A DNA stretch of 64,000 bases from assembly GCA_903924985.1 (NCBI GenBank), contig CAIYDT010000216.1:1-64000 (forward strand). The letters are read 5' to 3'. The notes beneath the pieces are model-generated. The model made no database searches. It saw only the letters and a program-made list of their open reading frames with translations, and was not told the DNA's origin. This document shows, one piece after another, positions 28,654 to 37,955 of this stretch (the stretch's first letter is position 1; every line of letters starts with the position of its first letter). Source of the DNA: an uncultured Acetobacteraceae bacterium. GTDB lineage: Bacteria; Pseudomonadota; Alphaproteobacteria; Acetobacterales; Acetobacteraceae. The position numbers and the translations under genes are program-made.

Positions 28654-29835
28654 TTACGCTTCCGCCATCACGGGAACCGGCCGGCCGAGGATAACATGCC
28701 CGGGGCAGTCCAACAGCGCGTGGGCCACACGGGCTCGATGCTCATACGCCGTACCAAGCCTGGTGGTCCAGGCGCACACCCGGCGGTACCAAAGCTGCAG
28801 ATCGAACTCCATGATAAATCCGATGCCGCCGTGGATCACCTGGCAGCCGCGGATCACCGCCTGGCACTTCTCGTTGCAGAATGCCTTGGCCTGCGACACT
28901 TCGACGCCCGCCGGAAGCCCTTGGTCCATCTTCCACAGCGCCTCGTAGGTCAGCAGCTCACCGCCATCGATCCACATCAGCATGTCCGCGCACATGTGCT
29001 GCAACGACTGGAACGCGCCGATCGGCTGGCCGAACGCCTTGCGGAATTTCGACCACTCGACCGCCATCTCCATGTCCTTGCGCGTCGCCCCCAGCATCTG
29101 CGCGCATAGCAGGGCCGTGGCCACGTCGATCAGTCCTTCGGCAATGGGCGCCCCTTCGTTCAGGCCGCCAACCAGGCGCGCCCGCGGCACATGCACGTCG
29201 CGGAATGTCACCTCGCTCTGCTTGTCCTTCGCCAGCGTCACCAGATCCCGGTGCGAAATGCCGGCGCTGTTGCTGTCCACCAGGAACAGCGACAGGCCCG
29301 CGCTCGCCGGCGAAGCGTCCGCCGTGCGGCACACCACCAGGCACTGGTCGGAGACACTGAAGTTATCCACGAACATTTTGGTGCCGTTCAGCACGAAGCC
29401 GTCGCCGCTGGCGACCGCGCGCGCCTGAACCGCCGCTGGCAGCAAGCGCGGGTCCTGTTCCATGTAGGCCCAGGTGAGAACGGCCTCGCCGGCAGCCACC
29501 TTCGGCAGCACGTCCTGGCACAGCGCCGCATCGGCATGTTTGGCGAGGGTTAAGGCGGCCGGCACCGTGCTCAGCAGCGGCAAAGGCGCCAGCGCGCGCC
29601 CCATCTCGTGCATCACCAAGCCCATATAGGTCAGCGGCATGCCGCTGCCGCCGTATTGCTCGGGCAGTGCCAAGCCCTGCCAGCCGAGGTCCGCCGCCTG
29701 CCGCCACAAAGCCGGTGGATAGCCGAGCGCGTCTTTCTCCATCGCGCGCACCAGCTTGGTCGGGCATTCAGTCTCGAGGAACTTCCGTGCAGTTTCCCGC
29801 ACCATCACTTCTTCTTCGCTCAGAGTCGTATCCAT
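28654..29835 (-). CDS. acyl-CoA dehydrogenase family protein
   Basis: VRETARKFLETECPTKLVRAMEKD, QAADLGWQGLALPEQYGGSGMPLTYMG, GCQVIHGGIGFIMEFDLQLWYRR; start at MDTTLSEEEV. Confidence 0.92.
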   Translation of the reverse strand: MDTTLSEEEVMVRETARKFLETECPTKLVRAMEKDALGYPPALWRQAADLGWQGLALPEQYGGSGMPLTYMGLVMHEMGRALAPLPLLSTVPAALTLAKHADAALCQDVLPKVAAGEAVLTWAYMEQDPRLLPAAVQARAVASGDGFVLNGTKMFVDNFSVSDQCLVVCRTADASPASAGLSLFLVDSNSAGISHRDLVTLAKDKQSEVTFRDVHVPRARLVGGLNEGAPIAEGLIDVATALLCAQMLGATRKDMEMAVEWSKFRKAFGQPIGAFQSLQHMCADMLMWIDGGELLTYEALWKMDQGLPAGVEVSQAKAFCNEKCQAVIRGCQVIHGGIGFIMEFDLQLWYRRVCAWTTRLGTAYEHRARVAHALLDCPGHVILGRPVPVMAEA

Positions 29836-29860
29836 ATCGCTTCCTCCGCGGTCGCCACCG

Positions 29861-31084
29861 CTACTTTCTTGGCATGTCGAGACCGCGACGGCAAATCTGG
29901 TCACGCATGACCTGTGTGCTGCCGTGGTTGATGCCGGACTGGAATGCCCCTTGCAAGTTGTGAGCGAAGACGCCGCTCTCTACCGCATGCGGCGAGCCAT
30001 TCAGCAACTGGCCGTAGGGGCCGAGCATCTGCGCGATCGCTTCGGTGGTGCGCACACCGTGTTCCGGGGCCCAGGTTTTTTCCGCTGAGCCTTCGTAGGT
30101 GAAGTTGCCGCCATGGTTCATGATGGACATGCTGCGCATCGTCATCAGGCGGCAGACCTGTGCCTCGATCCACAGCTCCGAGATTTTGTCGCGGATCGCG
30201 GGGTCCTGGGCGGGGGCGTAACCGTTGAAGCTGTTCGATTTGACGAAGTTGACGATATCCTCGTCGCGGCGAACGGAAATCAGGTAGCGGGCGGCCCCGA
30301 CGCGGTCGAGGTTGAGGCCCATGGCACCGACCCGCCAGCCTTCGTTCTCCTTACCCAACAGGCAGGAAGCGGGCACACGCACATCGTCGTAGAACGTCTC
30401 GTTGGTGCGCGGCGTGCCATAGGTCGTTCCGATCGGCGCCCTGGGATCGTTCTGCATGGTCCATAATGGCCGGACGGTGATGCCGGGCGTGTCCATTGGG
30501 AACAGGAAGATCGAGATGCCGCGGTGCTTCGGCAGGTTCGGGTTGGTCCGCGCCATCAGATAGATGTGCGTCGACATATGGGCCGACGACGTATACATCT
30601 TCTGCCCGTTGATGACGTAATCATCGCCATCGCGTACCGCGCGACATTGTAACGAAGCCAGGTCGGCGCCCGCATGCGGTTCGGTGAAGCCCAATGCGAA
30701 CGAGTACTCGCCGGTGATCAGCTTCGGGATGTAGTACTGCTTCTGCTCTTCGGTTCCGGCCGCCATGATCGCCGGCGCGCCGCTGCCACCCAGGCCCAGG
30801 GAGATGTCGACGCGGGCGAATTCCTCCTCGACGATGTACTGGGTCATGCGGTCGCCGCCCTGACCGCCGTACTCCTTCGGGTAACTGATACCCAGCCAGC
30901 CGCGTTCGCCGATCTTTTTGAAGAACTGGTTGACGTGCGTGGCGTTATGGCGACCTGGGCTGACGCCGAAGCCCTCGCTCAGCCCCTCCATCTCGGCACG
31001 AACCTCATCGGTCATGGTCTCGGCGATGAAGGCCCGGACCTCTCGTCGCAGAGCCTCTTGCTCCGGGGTGTATCCGAACTCCAT
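29861..31084 (-). CDS. acyl-CoA dehydrogenase family protein (paralog of 4443..5654)
   Basis: Near-collinear with 4443..5654; C-terminal ~90 aa almost identical. Confidence 0.93.
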   Translation of the reverse strand: MEFGYTPEQEALRREVRAFIAETMTDEVRAEMEGLSEGFGVSPGRHNATHVNQFFKKIGERGWLGISYPKEYGGQGGDRMTQYIVEEEFARVDISLGLGGSGAPAIMAAGTEEQKQYYIPKLITGEYSFALGFTEPHAGADLASLQCRAVRDGDDYVINGQKMYTSSAHMSTHIYLMARTNPNLPKHRGISIFLFPMDTPGITVRPLWTMQNDPRAPIGTTYGTPRTNETFYDDVRVPASCLLGKENEGWRVGAMGLNLDRVGAARYLISVRRDEDIVNFVKSNSFNGYAPAQDPAIRDKISELWIEAQVCRLMTMRSMSIMNHGGNFTYEGSAEKTWAPEHGVRTTEAIAQMLGPYGQLLNGSPHAVESGVFAHNLQGAFQSGINHGSTQVMRDQICRRGLDMPRK

Positions 31085-31146
31085 GGTTGTTCATCTCCCG
31101 CTATTCTGGCTGGAAGCCAACCTCGAACGTGGGTCGGGCGCTCACA

Positions 31147-31160
31147 TTGATATGGATCAA
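31147..31160. promoter_or_regulatory. exact FNR/FixK-type box TTGAT-ATGG-ATCAA
   Basis: Divergent gap between acyl-CoA dehydrogenase (31084-) and CaiB (31263+). Confidence 0.6.
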
Positions 31161-31262
31161 TGCTGCCCCCCGACAGGCGGCCCGATGGTTGGACACGTGC
31201 CAAGATCATAAACGAGAGGAAACGGGCTTGCAAAACCAAATATGCACGAAGGGCCACCCACG

Positions 31263-32495
31263 ATGAGCGGCCCCCTCGCCGGTATCAAGGTCGTCGAGTT
31301 CGGCGTGGCAATGGCAGGGCCGTTCTGCGGCATGATGCTCGCCGATTACGGCGCCGAGGTCATCAAGGTCGAACGGGTCGGCGTGGGCGACGACAGCCGC
31401 GGATGGCCACCGTACTTCCATGGCAAGGTGCCCTATTATTTTGCCTCGGCGAATCGTAACAAACTTAGCGTCGCGCTCGATCTGAAAAGCCCTGAAGGCC
31501 GGGAGGCGGCCCGCAAGCTGGTGCTGGACGCCGATGTGCTGCTGGGCAACTACCGGCTGGAAGCGCTGAACCGGGCCGGGCTGGATTACGAATCGTTATC
31601 GGCCGCGAACCCTCGCCTGATCTACTGCCTGATCAGCGGTTTCGGGTCCACGGGACCGCGCCGCCACGAGCCCGCCAACGACCTGTTCATGCAAGCCTAT
31701 ACCGGCGGCATGAGCATCACCGGGGAACCCGATCGCACGCCGTCCAAGATGGGGCTGTCGGTCGCCGATGTCGGCGCCGGCATGACCGCCACGATCGGCA
31801 TCCTGATGGCCCTGGAAGCCAGGCATCGCACCGGCCGCGGCCAGCGCGTCGACACATCGCTGCTGGAAGGCCAGATGGCGATGTTATCGTATCATATCAC
31901 CCGGTACTTCGCGACCGGGGTTGCGCCGCAACGGGCCGGCAGCGGCGGCGGGGTCGGGGTGCCCTACCAGGCCTTCCGAGCGGCCGACGACTACATTGTT
32001 GTCGCGGCGTTCAACCCGCGCATGTGGCGCGATTTCTGCGACGCGCTCGATCACCCGGAATGGGACGACGACCCACGCTTCCATACCTCCGGCGCACGCG
32101 CCGAGAACCGCGACGTTCTGATCGCCATGATCCACGAGGTCCTGGGGAAACACCCCGTGAAATACTGGGAGGAACGATTGCGCGCGCGCAGCGTGCCATC
32201 CTCCCCGGTCAACAATGTCGCGCAGATCGTCGCCGAGGAGCAGGTGGCGGCGCGGGATATGGTGGTGGAGATCGACGTTCCCGGTGCCGGTCCGATCAAA
32301 ATGGCCGGACTTCCCCTGAAATTCACCGAGACCCCGGGCGCCATACAGCTCCCGCCGCCCCGGCTGGGCGAGCACACCGAGGCGATGCTGCGGCGCGTTG
32401 GCTACAGCGCCGCGGAGATCGCCGATCTGGCGGCGCGTGAGGCGATCGGCTTGGATGGGCCGCTGGAAGACCACGAGGGCGCCGGCGGACGATAA
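31263..32495 (+). CDS. family III CoA-transferase (CaiB/BaiF type)
   Basis: GIKVVEFGVAMAGPFCGMMLADYGAEVIKVERVGVGDDSR; RVDTSLLEGQ. Confidence 0.93.
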   Translation: MSGPLAGIKVVEFGVAMAGPFCGMMLADYGAEVIKVERVGVGDDSRGWPPYFHGKVPYYFASANRNKLSVALDLKSPEGREAARKLVLDADVLLGNYRLEALNRAGLDYESLSAANPRLIYCLISGFGSTGPRRHEPANDLFMQAYTGGMSITGEPDRTPSKMGLSVADVGAGMTATIGILMALEARHRTGRGQRVDTSLLEGQMAMLSYHITRYFATGVAPQRAGSGGGVGVPYQAFRAADDYIVVAAFNPRMWRDFCDALDHPEWDDDPRFHTSGARAENRDVLIAMIHEVLGKHPVKYWEERLRARSVPSSPVNNVAQIVAEEQVAARDMVVEIDVPGAGPIKMAGLPLKFTETPGAIQLPPPRLGEHTEAMLRRVGYSAAEIADLAAREAIGLDGPLEDHEGAGGR

Positions 32496-32510
32496 ATTGG
32501 GAGAACGTGC

Positions 32511-33410
32511 ATGCAGATCGGCGCATCCCTGCCCATTGGCGATATCGGCACCGGTCCGGCCGTCATCCGAGAGTACGGCCAGACGGTGGAGGGCCTCGGC
32601 TTCGATTACATTATCACCGGCGACCACGTGATGGGTGCCAACCCGGCGAAGCCCAACCCCTCGGGCGTCCGGGTCGGCACCAACGAGCACCCTGTCCACG
32701 ATCCCTTCGTGGTGCTGAGCTTTTTGGCCGGGTGCACCACCTGTCTCGGTTTCGCCACCGGCATCGTGATTATGCCGCAGCGGCAAACGGTTCTGGTTGC
32801 AAAACAAGCCGCCGGCCTCGACCTTCTGTGCGAGGGACGCTTCCGGCTTGGCGTCGGTGTGGGCTGGAACGAAATCGAATACGAAGGCCTGAACGAGAAC
32901 TTCCACAACCGCGGCAGCCGATCCGAGGAACAAGTTGAGGTCATGCGCGCGCTATGGGCGGAGCCGCATGTGAAGTTCGAGGGCCGCTATCACACCATCG
33001 ACGACTCCGGCATCAACCCGCGCCCGGCCTCCGGCCGCGTCCCGATCTGGTTCGGAGGCCATGCCGACGCGATCCTGCAACGCACGGCCCGGATCGGCGA
33101 TGGCTGGATGCCGCTGGCGTACGGGCCCGGCGAAAGGGCGCTGGCGAAGTTCGAACAGTTGCGCACCTGGACGAAAGAAGCCGGCCGCGATCCGGCGGAG
33201 GTCGGCGTGGAGGTGTGGATATCGCTGGGCGTCGGCACGCCGGACGATTGGCGGCGGGATTTTACATTTTGGAAGAACGCCGGCGTTAGCCATATCGCCG
33301 GGCACACCACCTATAACGCCGGGCGCCACAAGCGCATCCAAGGGCGCACGCTCGCGGATCATGTGGCGGCGGCGCGGTTGTTTATCGAGGCGGTGAAGGA
33401 TTTGCGGTAG
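32511..33410 (+). CDS. LLM-class (luciferase-like) flavin/F420 oxidoreductase
   Basis: GLGFDYIITGDHVMGANPAKPN, GIVIMPQRQTVLVAKQAAGLDLLCEGRFRLGVGVGWNEIEYEGL. Confidence 0.93.
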   Translation: MQIGASLPIGDIGTGPAVIREYGQTVEGLGFDYIITGDHVMGANPAKPNPSGVRVGTNEHPVHDPFVVLSFLAGCTTCLGFATGIVIMPQRQTVLVAKQAAGLDLLCEGRFRLGVGVGWNEIEYEGLNENFHNRGSRSEEQVEVMRALWAEPHVKFEGRYHTIDDSGINPRPASGRVPIWFGGHADAILQRTARIGDGWMPLAYGPGERALAKFEQLRTWTKEAGRDPAEVGVEVWISLGVGTPDDWRRDFTFWKNAGVSHIAGHTTYNAGRHKRIQGRTLADHVAAARLFIEAVKDLR

Positions 33411-33489
33411 GGGGCAGAGGACGGCGCTTATTCATGCCTGACTGGACAGAGACGCTACGCGGCTCTGTGCCCAACAGCGCTCCCCCCGC

Positions 33490-34245
33490 TTACGCGGGAA
33501 CCGACGGCTTGGCGAACTCGATGTAGCCGCGCATTGGATAGTCATAAAGCTTGCCGGTGTCCTTGAAACCCGGCAGGCACAATTCCACAAGTTTCTCAGC
33601 ACAATGCTGTGGCGTATCGAGCGACATCGGGTCTTCGTGCGGCGCGACGGTCCTGCGCATCTGCGTCCGGACCGGGCCCGGATTGAACAGATTGATACAC
33701 AGCGATGTGCCGAGATTTGTTGCCGCATAGGCACGGACGAGGGATTCCAGCCCAGCCTTGGAAACGGCATAAATCCCGCGATCCGCACGGGCCTGTCGCA
33801 CCGCGCTTGAAGACATGAACACGGCACGGCCGGCATCGGACCGCTTCAGCAGTGGATGCATGCAGCGGATCAGGTGCCAGTTCGCGGTAAGATTGATCGC
33901 CAGCACCTCGGCCCAATCGGCCGGCTTGGCATGCTCGACCGCCACATTGGGACCCGGTATTCCAGCATTGCCGACCAATATGTCCAGCTTTCCGTGTCGT
34001 CCTTCGATCGTCGTCGCCAGCCGCGCGATCGCGTCGGGATCCGCGAGATCGAGCGGCACAATTGTGGCCGTCCCGCCCGCGGCGCCGATTGTCTCCCGCA
34101 CCTGCCGCAGTCCATCCATACTGCGCGCGACCGCGACGACATGCGCGCCGCGTTCGGCCAATGCGACGGAAAGCGCGGCCCCGATTCCGCGTGAGGCGCC
34201 AGTCACAAGCGCGATGCGACCGCTAAGCGGTTGAAGCTTTTCCAT
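33490..34245 (-). CDS. SDR family oxidoreductase
   Basis: GRIALVTGASRGIGAALSVALAERGAHVVAVAR, LVGNAGIPG, YAVSKAGLESLVRAYA. Confidence 0.93.
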   Translation of the reverse strand: MEKLQPLSGRIALVTGASRGIGAALSVALAERGAHVVAVARSMDGLRQVRETIGAAGGTATIVPLDLADPDAIARLATTIEGRHGKLDILVGNAGIPGPNVAVEHAKPADWAEVLAINLTANWHLIRCMHPLLKRSDAGRAVFMSSSAVRQARADRGIYAVSKAGLESLVRAYAATNLGTSLCINLFNPGPVRTQMRRTVAPHEDPMSLDTPQHCAEKLVELCLPGFKDTGKLYDYPMRGYIEFAKPSVPA

Positions 34246-34278
34246 ATGTACCCTCGGCCCGACGTAACGCAGAAAGCA

Positions 34279-34305
34279 TGACCCCGGCGTATAACGCCGG
34301 GGTCA
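34279..34305 (-). terminator. perfect 12-bp-stem hairpin between MmgE stop and SDR start (terminator-like, no clear U tract)
   Basis: TGACCCCGGCGT-ATA-ACGCCGGGGTCA. Confidence 0.5.
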
Positions 34306-34314
34306 CCCCAACCC

Positions 34315-35658
34315 TCAGTGAACCGCCGTCAACGCCCGTGCCGAGATCGACTGCATCGATTGCAGCCGCCCGAACAGCACGTCCGCTGGAATCGCGGACC
34401 CGCTGCTTGTCAGGCAGTCCGCGAACTTCTCATGCAGTTGCGAATCGGTCAGCGGCCGCTCGGCATGGCCGCGCGCCCGCGTTACCCGTTCGCTTTGCAG
34501 GACCTGGCCCGAAGTCAGCTCGATCGTCACCTGTTCCCATGGCGAGGAACCCGGGTTCGCCGCGTCGGTTTCGTCCGTCAGGTCGCGTTCCACCTTCCGC
34601 ATCATGTCCTGCACGTCCTTGCGCTGCACGAACGGGTCGGTCAGTTCGGACAGGCTCACGCGATGTGCGATCAGGCCGCTCGCCATCGCGAATTCCATGC
34701 TGAACTTGGCGGCGAGGCCGGTGTCGGGCTGGCGGTTGCGCAGCACGTTGGACGTCAGCGAACTGAAATGCACCGATACCTTCTTTACGTCGGTGGGCTT
34801 CACCGGATGCGCGCCCACGAGATCCAGCATGGCATCGATGGCGCGATGCGTGCCGTAGCAGGCGGGGTATTTCTTGATGCTGAGGCCATGCTGTATAATG
34901 GCCCAGTCTTCGCCGAGCTTTCCGTCACCGGAACGGTCTGGATTGTTCTGAGGGGAGACGGCGCTCAGGAACCCTTGCGGATGTTCCAGCGCGTCCACGT
35001 TGGCGGTGAAGCCGGCCTCCGCCAGCCGCGCCGCCATGATGCCGGAATGCGCCGACTTCCCGGCATGGAACGGCTTCGTCATGGTGCCGAAGTTCGCCAT
35101 GATCCCGGATGCCTGCGACGCGCCGAGCGCGATGGCGATCGCGGTGCGGGTGGCGTCGAGTTTGCGCAGCTTGGCACAGGCCGCCGCGGCGCCGACCGCG
35201 CCGAAGATGCCCGTGGGGTGGAACCCCTTCTGGTGGTACATCGGCACATCGCGACGAACCATCTCGGCCCAGGTCTCATAGCCGGCGATGTAGGCGATCA
35301 GCATGTCCTGGCCGGTGGCGCCAAGCACCTCGGCTTCCGCCAGGATGGCCGGCACGAGCACGGTGGACGGATGGCCGCGCAAGGCCACGTCGTCATAATC
35401 CAGCGCGTGCGCGGCGGTGCCGTTGATCCAGCCGGCCTCCGGCCCCGGGCTTTGTTCGCCGCTGAAATATAGCGTGGCCGGGCCTTTGCCGGGTGCCAAT
35501 ACGCCCTTGAGAATCTGCGTGCAGGGTTCGGTGCGTCCCACGATCATCGTGCCGATGCAGTCGATGAAGCCCATGCGGGCGATGCGGATCGCTTCGTCCG
35601 GCACCCGGTTGGGTGACAGATCCGCGATAAACTGGCCAAGTGCCTTGGTGAGAGCCAT
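34315..35658 (-). CDS. MmgE/PrpD family protein
   Basis: MGFIDCIGTMIVGRTEPCTQIL, NGTAAHALDYDDVALRGHPSTVLVPAILAEAE, GKSAHSGIMAARLAEAGFTANVD. Confidence 0.92.
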   Translation of the reverse strand: MALTKALGQFIADLSPNRVPDEAIRIARMGFIDCIGTMIVGRTEPCTQILKGVLAPGKGPATLYFSGEQSPGPEAGWINGTAAHALDYDDVALRGHPSTVLVPAILAEAEVLGATGQDMLIAYIAGYETWAEMVRRDVPMYHQKGFHPTGIFGAVGAAAACAKLRKLDATRTAIAIALGASQASGIMANFGTMTKPFHAGKSAHSGIMAARLAEAGFTANVDALEHPQGFLSAVSPQNNPDRSGDGKLGEDWAIIQHGLSIKKYPACYGTHRAIDAMLDLVGAHPVKPTDVKKVSVHFSSLTSNVLRNRQPDTGLAAKFSMEFAMASGLIAHRVSLSELTDPFVQRKDVQDMMRKVERDLTDETDAANPGSSPWEQVTIELTSGQVLQSERVTRARGHAERPLTDSQLHEKFADCLTSSGSAIPADVLFGRLQSMQSISARALTAVH

Positions 35659-35697
35659 CGTGTGTTTCCTCCTGTTGCCGTGCGTCGGAATCCTTGG

Positions 35698-36183
35698 CTA
35701 ACCCGCCGAACCGAGGCAGGCGGGATCGAACGGATAGGGGACCGCCGGCCCCCCGCGCCGCGGCAGCACCACGGTGGCGGTGCCGGGCGTGCCTTCTTCA
35801 TTCTTTTGGTTTCTCAACCCGATCTCCAGCCGGACCAGGCCGTACGGGCCGCGTTCCTCCGTCCCGGTGACGCGGCCCCAGGCGGTGAGCAAGTCGCCGG
35901 GCACGTTCATGCCACGGAACTGGAAGCGGATATTCCACAGCCACCCGTTCTCGCCCACCCAATCGGTCAGCAACTGGATCAGAACATGTTGTTTCCACGA
36001 TCCGTTGACGACGACGTCCGGCAGCTTGTCATGTCCGGTAGCGAATTTCCAGTCGTAATGGATGCGGTGCCAGTTTTCCATAGCCGAGGACCAACGCATG
36101 ACGTGCGCCGTGCTCATCGGCCCTTTGACGACCGTGGGGATGTCCTGTCCGACCGCGACATCTTCGAAGCAAAGGCCACTCAT
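35698..36183 (-). CDS. MaoC-like dehydratase
   Basis: FEDVAVGQDIPTVVKGPMSTAHVMRWSSAMENWHRIHYDWKFA, similar to 26732..27235. Confidence 0.85.
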   Translation of the reverse strand: MSGLCFEDVAVGQDIPTVVKGPMSTAHVMRWSSAMENWHRIHYDWKFATGHDKLPDVVVNGSWKQHVLIQLLTDWVGENGWLWNIRFQFRGMNVPGDLLTAWGRVTGTEERGPYGLVRLEIGLRNQKNEEGTPGTATVVLPRRGGPAVPYPFDPACLGSAG

Positions 36184-36195
36184 GGCGGGCTCCCC

Positions 36196-36720
36196 TCAGC
36201 GCAGGATGGTCGTGGTGGTTACGGCGACCAACGGAACATCGCCATCCGTGGCGTAGGCATCGGCGGCAATGACAAACACCATCGGCCCGCTCTGGCCGTC
36301 GCGCTGATAGATATCGAGGTAGGTACTGCTGCGATATATGCGTTCCCCGATCCGTGCGTAGCGAAAGAAGTCGTATTCGTAGCCGCCATTCAACAGGCGG
36401 GGCAGGGGTACGTTCACCGGCGGCAGGCCGCGATAATTGCGGGGCAAGCCGTCGAAATCCGGGTCGGCCATGCGATCCAGCGGGTCCGTTTCGTCCGGCT
36501 TGCGCCGGAAGGCGAATGGCGGGAACGCGGGCGGGGCGACCACGCCGCCATAGCGGCTGCTTTTTGCCCAGGCTTCGTCCCAATAGCGCGGGGAGGGATC
36601 CATGATCGCGTGGTGGAAACGGCGGACCTCGCTTGCCTCCACCGGATGGAAGGCCAGGACCGGGCCATTGTGCGCGCCGATGAGCGCCTTGATCTCATCG
36701 GTGATGTAGTTCACTGGCAC
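36196..36720 (-). CDS. MaoC-like dehydratase (N-terminal-type hot-dog), GTG start
   Basis: VNYITDEIKALIGAHNGPVLAFHPVEASEVRRFHHAIMDPSPRYWDE, similar to 26138..26704. Confidence 0.8.
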   Translation of the reverse strand: MPVNYITDEIKALIGAHNGPVLAFHPVEASEVRRFHHAIMDPSPRYWDEAWAKSSRYGGVVAPPAFPPFAFRRKPDETDPLDRMADPDFDGLPRNYRGLPPVNVPLPRLLNGGYEYDFFRYARIGERIYRSSTYLDIYQRDGQSGPMVFVIAADAYATDGDVPLVAVTTTTILR

Positions 36721-36873
36721 GCCCGTTCCTCCCGGTGGGATGTTTCCGATAGGGATTGAAAGAGATGGCGGGGCGCGACCGGCATGACCCCATTTCGGGG
36801 CAAAGGAACTTTGCCGCCTGGCCATCCCTGATACGGGCAAGCATCGATATTGCGGTCACTTTACGTGCCCTCC

Positions 36874-36896
36874 ACCGATCTGTTTACCGGTCGGTA
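36874..36896. promoter_or_regulatory. TetR-operator-like inverted repeat ACCGATCTGTTTACCGGTCGGTA
   Basis: ACCGA...TCGGT dyad, 11 bp from the FNR-type box at 36908. Confidence 0.35.
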
Positions 36897-36907
36897 GGCG
36901 CGCGGCA

Positions 36908-36921
36908 TTGATCTGGATCAA
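36908..36921. promoter_or_regulatory. exact FNR/FixK-type box TTGAT-CTGG-ATCAA
   Basis: Divergent gap between MaoC pair (36720-) and hydrolase (37030+). Confidence 0.6.
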
Positions 36922-37029
36922 GCCGTATTTGATGAAGGGCAACGCCGTGCGGCGGTGCGATTGACGGGAGGACGATCCCGCGTCATTGCTCGACGCCTCG
37001 CACAACCGCAAGACGTTTTTGGTACGCAC

Positions 37030-37890
37030 ATGACCGGGTCGATACCCACCGCCCTCGATGCTGAAGCGGCGCAGGCTTTGCTGGATCGTCTGGATCGGGC
37101 CGCGCGACGCTGGGAAACGCCCTGCGGTGACGGAACGATCGTTTGGCGTGGCTGGGGGAGCGGCCCGGCGGTGCTGCTGCTGCACGGCGGTGCCGGCTCG
37201 TGGCGGCATTGGGTGCGTAATCTGGCGGCCCTTACCCCGGGTTACACCGTCCTCGCGCCCGACCTGCCAGGATTGGGAGATTCCGCCCCCGCACCGGATC
37301 CCATGAGCGCGGAGTCGATCGGTGCGCTCATGTCCGGCGGGCTGGACATGGTTCTCGGGCCATCGGCGCCGGTCCACGTGGCAGGGTTCTCGTTTGGCGG
37401 CGTCATCGCCGGCGTGGTCGCGGCGAACGCCGGGCCGCGTCTTCGGTCCCTGACATTGATCGGCACCGGCGGTCTCGGGCCACCCAATCGCTCAGTCGAA
37501 CTGGTAAGGGTCCGCGACAAGACTGGTGCCGAGCGGCAGGAGGCACATCGCGAAAACCTGTTGCGCATGATGCTGGCCAACCCCGCCAGCGTCGATGCGC
37601 TGGCGCTGGAAATCCAGGAGCAGAACGCGAACCGGGCACGCCTCAACAGCGGCTTCATGTGGATGTCGCGGGCGTTGCATGAGGCACTGCCGCGTGTGCA
37701 TGGCCATGTGCATGGGATCTGGGGTGAGCAAGACCTGTCAGATCGCGCGATGCTGGACACCCGCGTCGCATTGCTGCGGCAGGCCCGTCCGGATGTCGAG
37801 GTCGAGATGATCCCGCGCGTCGGACACTGGGCCTTTTATGAGGCGGCCGAACACTTCAATGCGACGCTGCTGCGTATCCTGACGAGGTAA
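37030..37890 (+). CDS. alpha/beta hydrolase
   Basis: VLLLHGGAGSWRHWVRNLAALTPGYTVLAPDLPGLGDS, VHVAGFSFGGVIAG, GHWAFYEAAEHFN. Confidence 0.93.
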   Translation: MTGSIPTALDAEAAQALLDRLDRAARRWETPCGDGTIVWRGWGSGPAVLLLHGGAGSWRHWVRNLAALTPGYTVLAPDLPGLGDSAPAPDPMSAESIGALMSGGLDMVLGPSAPVHVAGFSFGGVIAGVVAANAGPRLRSLTLIGTGGLGPPNRSVELVRVRDKTGAERQEAHRENLLRMMLANPASVDALALEIQEQNANRARLNSGFMWMSRALHEALPRVHGHVHGIWGEQDLSDRAMLDTRVALLRQARPDVEVEMIPRVGHWAFYEAAEHFNATLLRILTR

Positions 37891-37955
37891 CCCCCGGCCT
37901 TCTCCCGCGACAAGGCGGTCGCCGATAATGACGCTGAACCATTAGGACGAAACCC

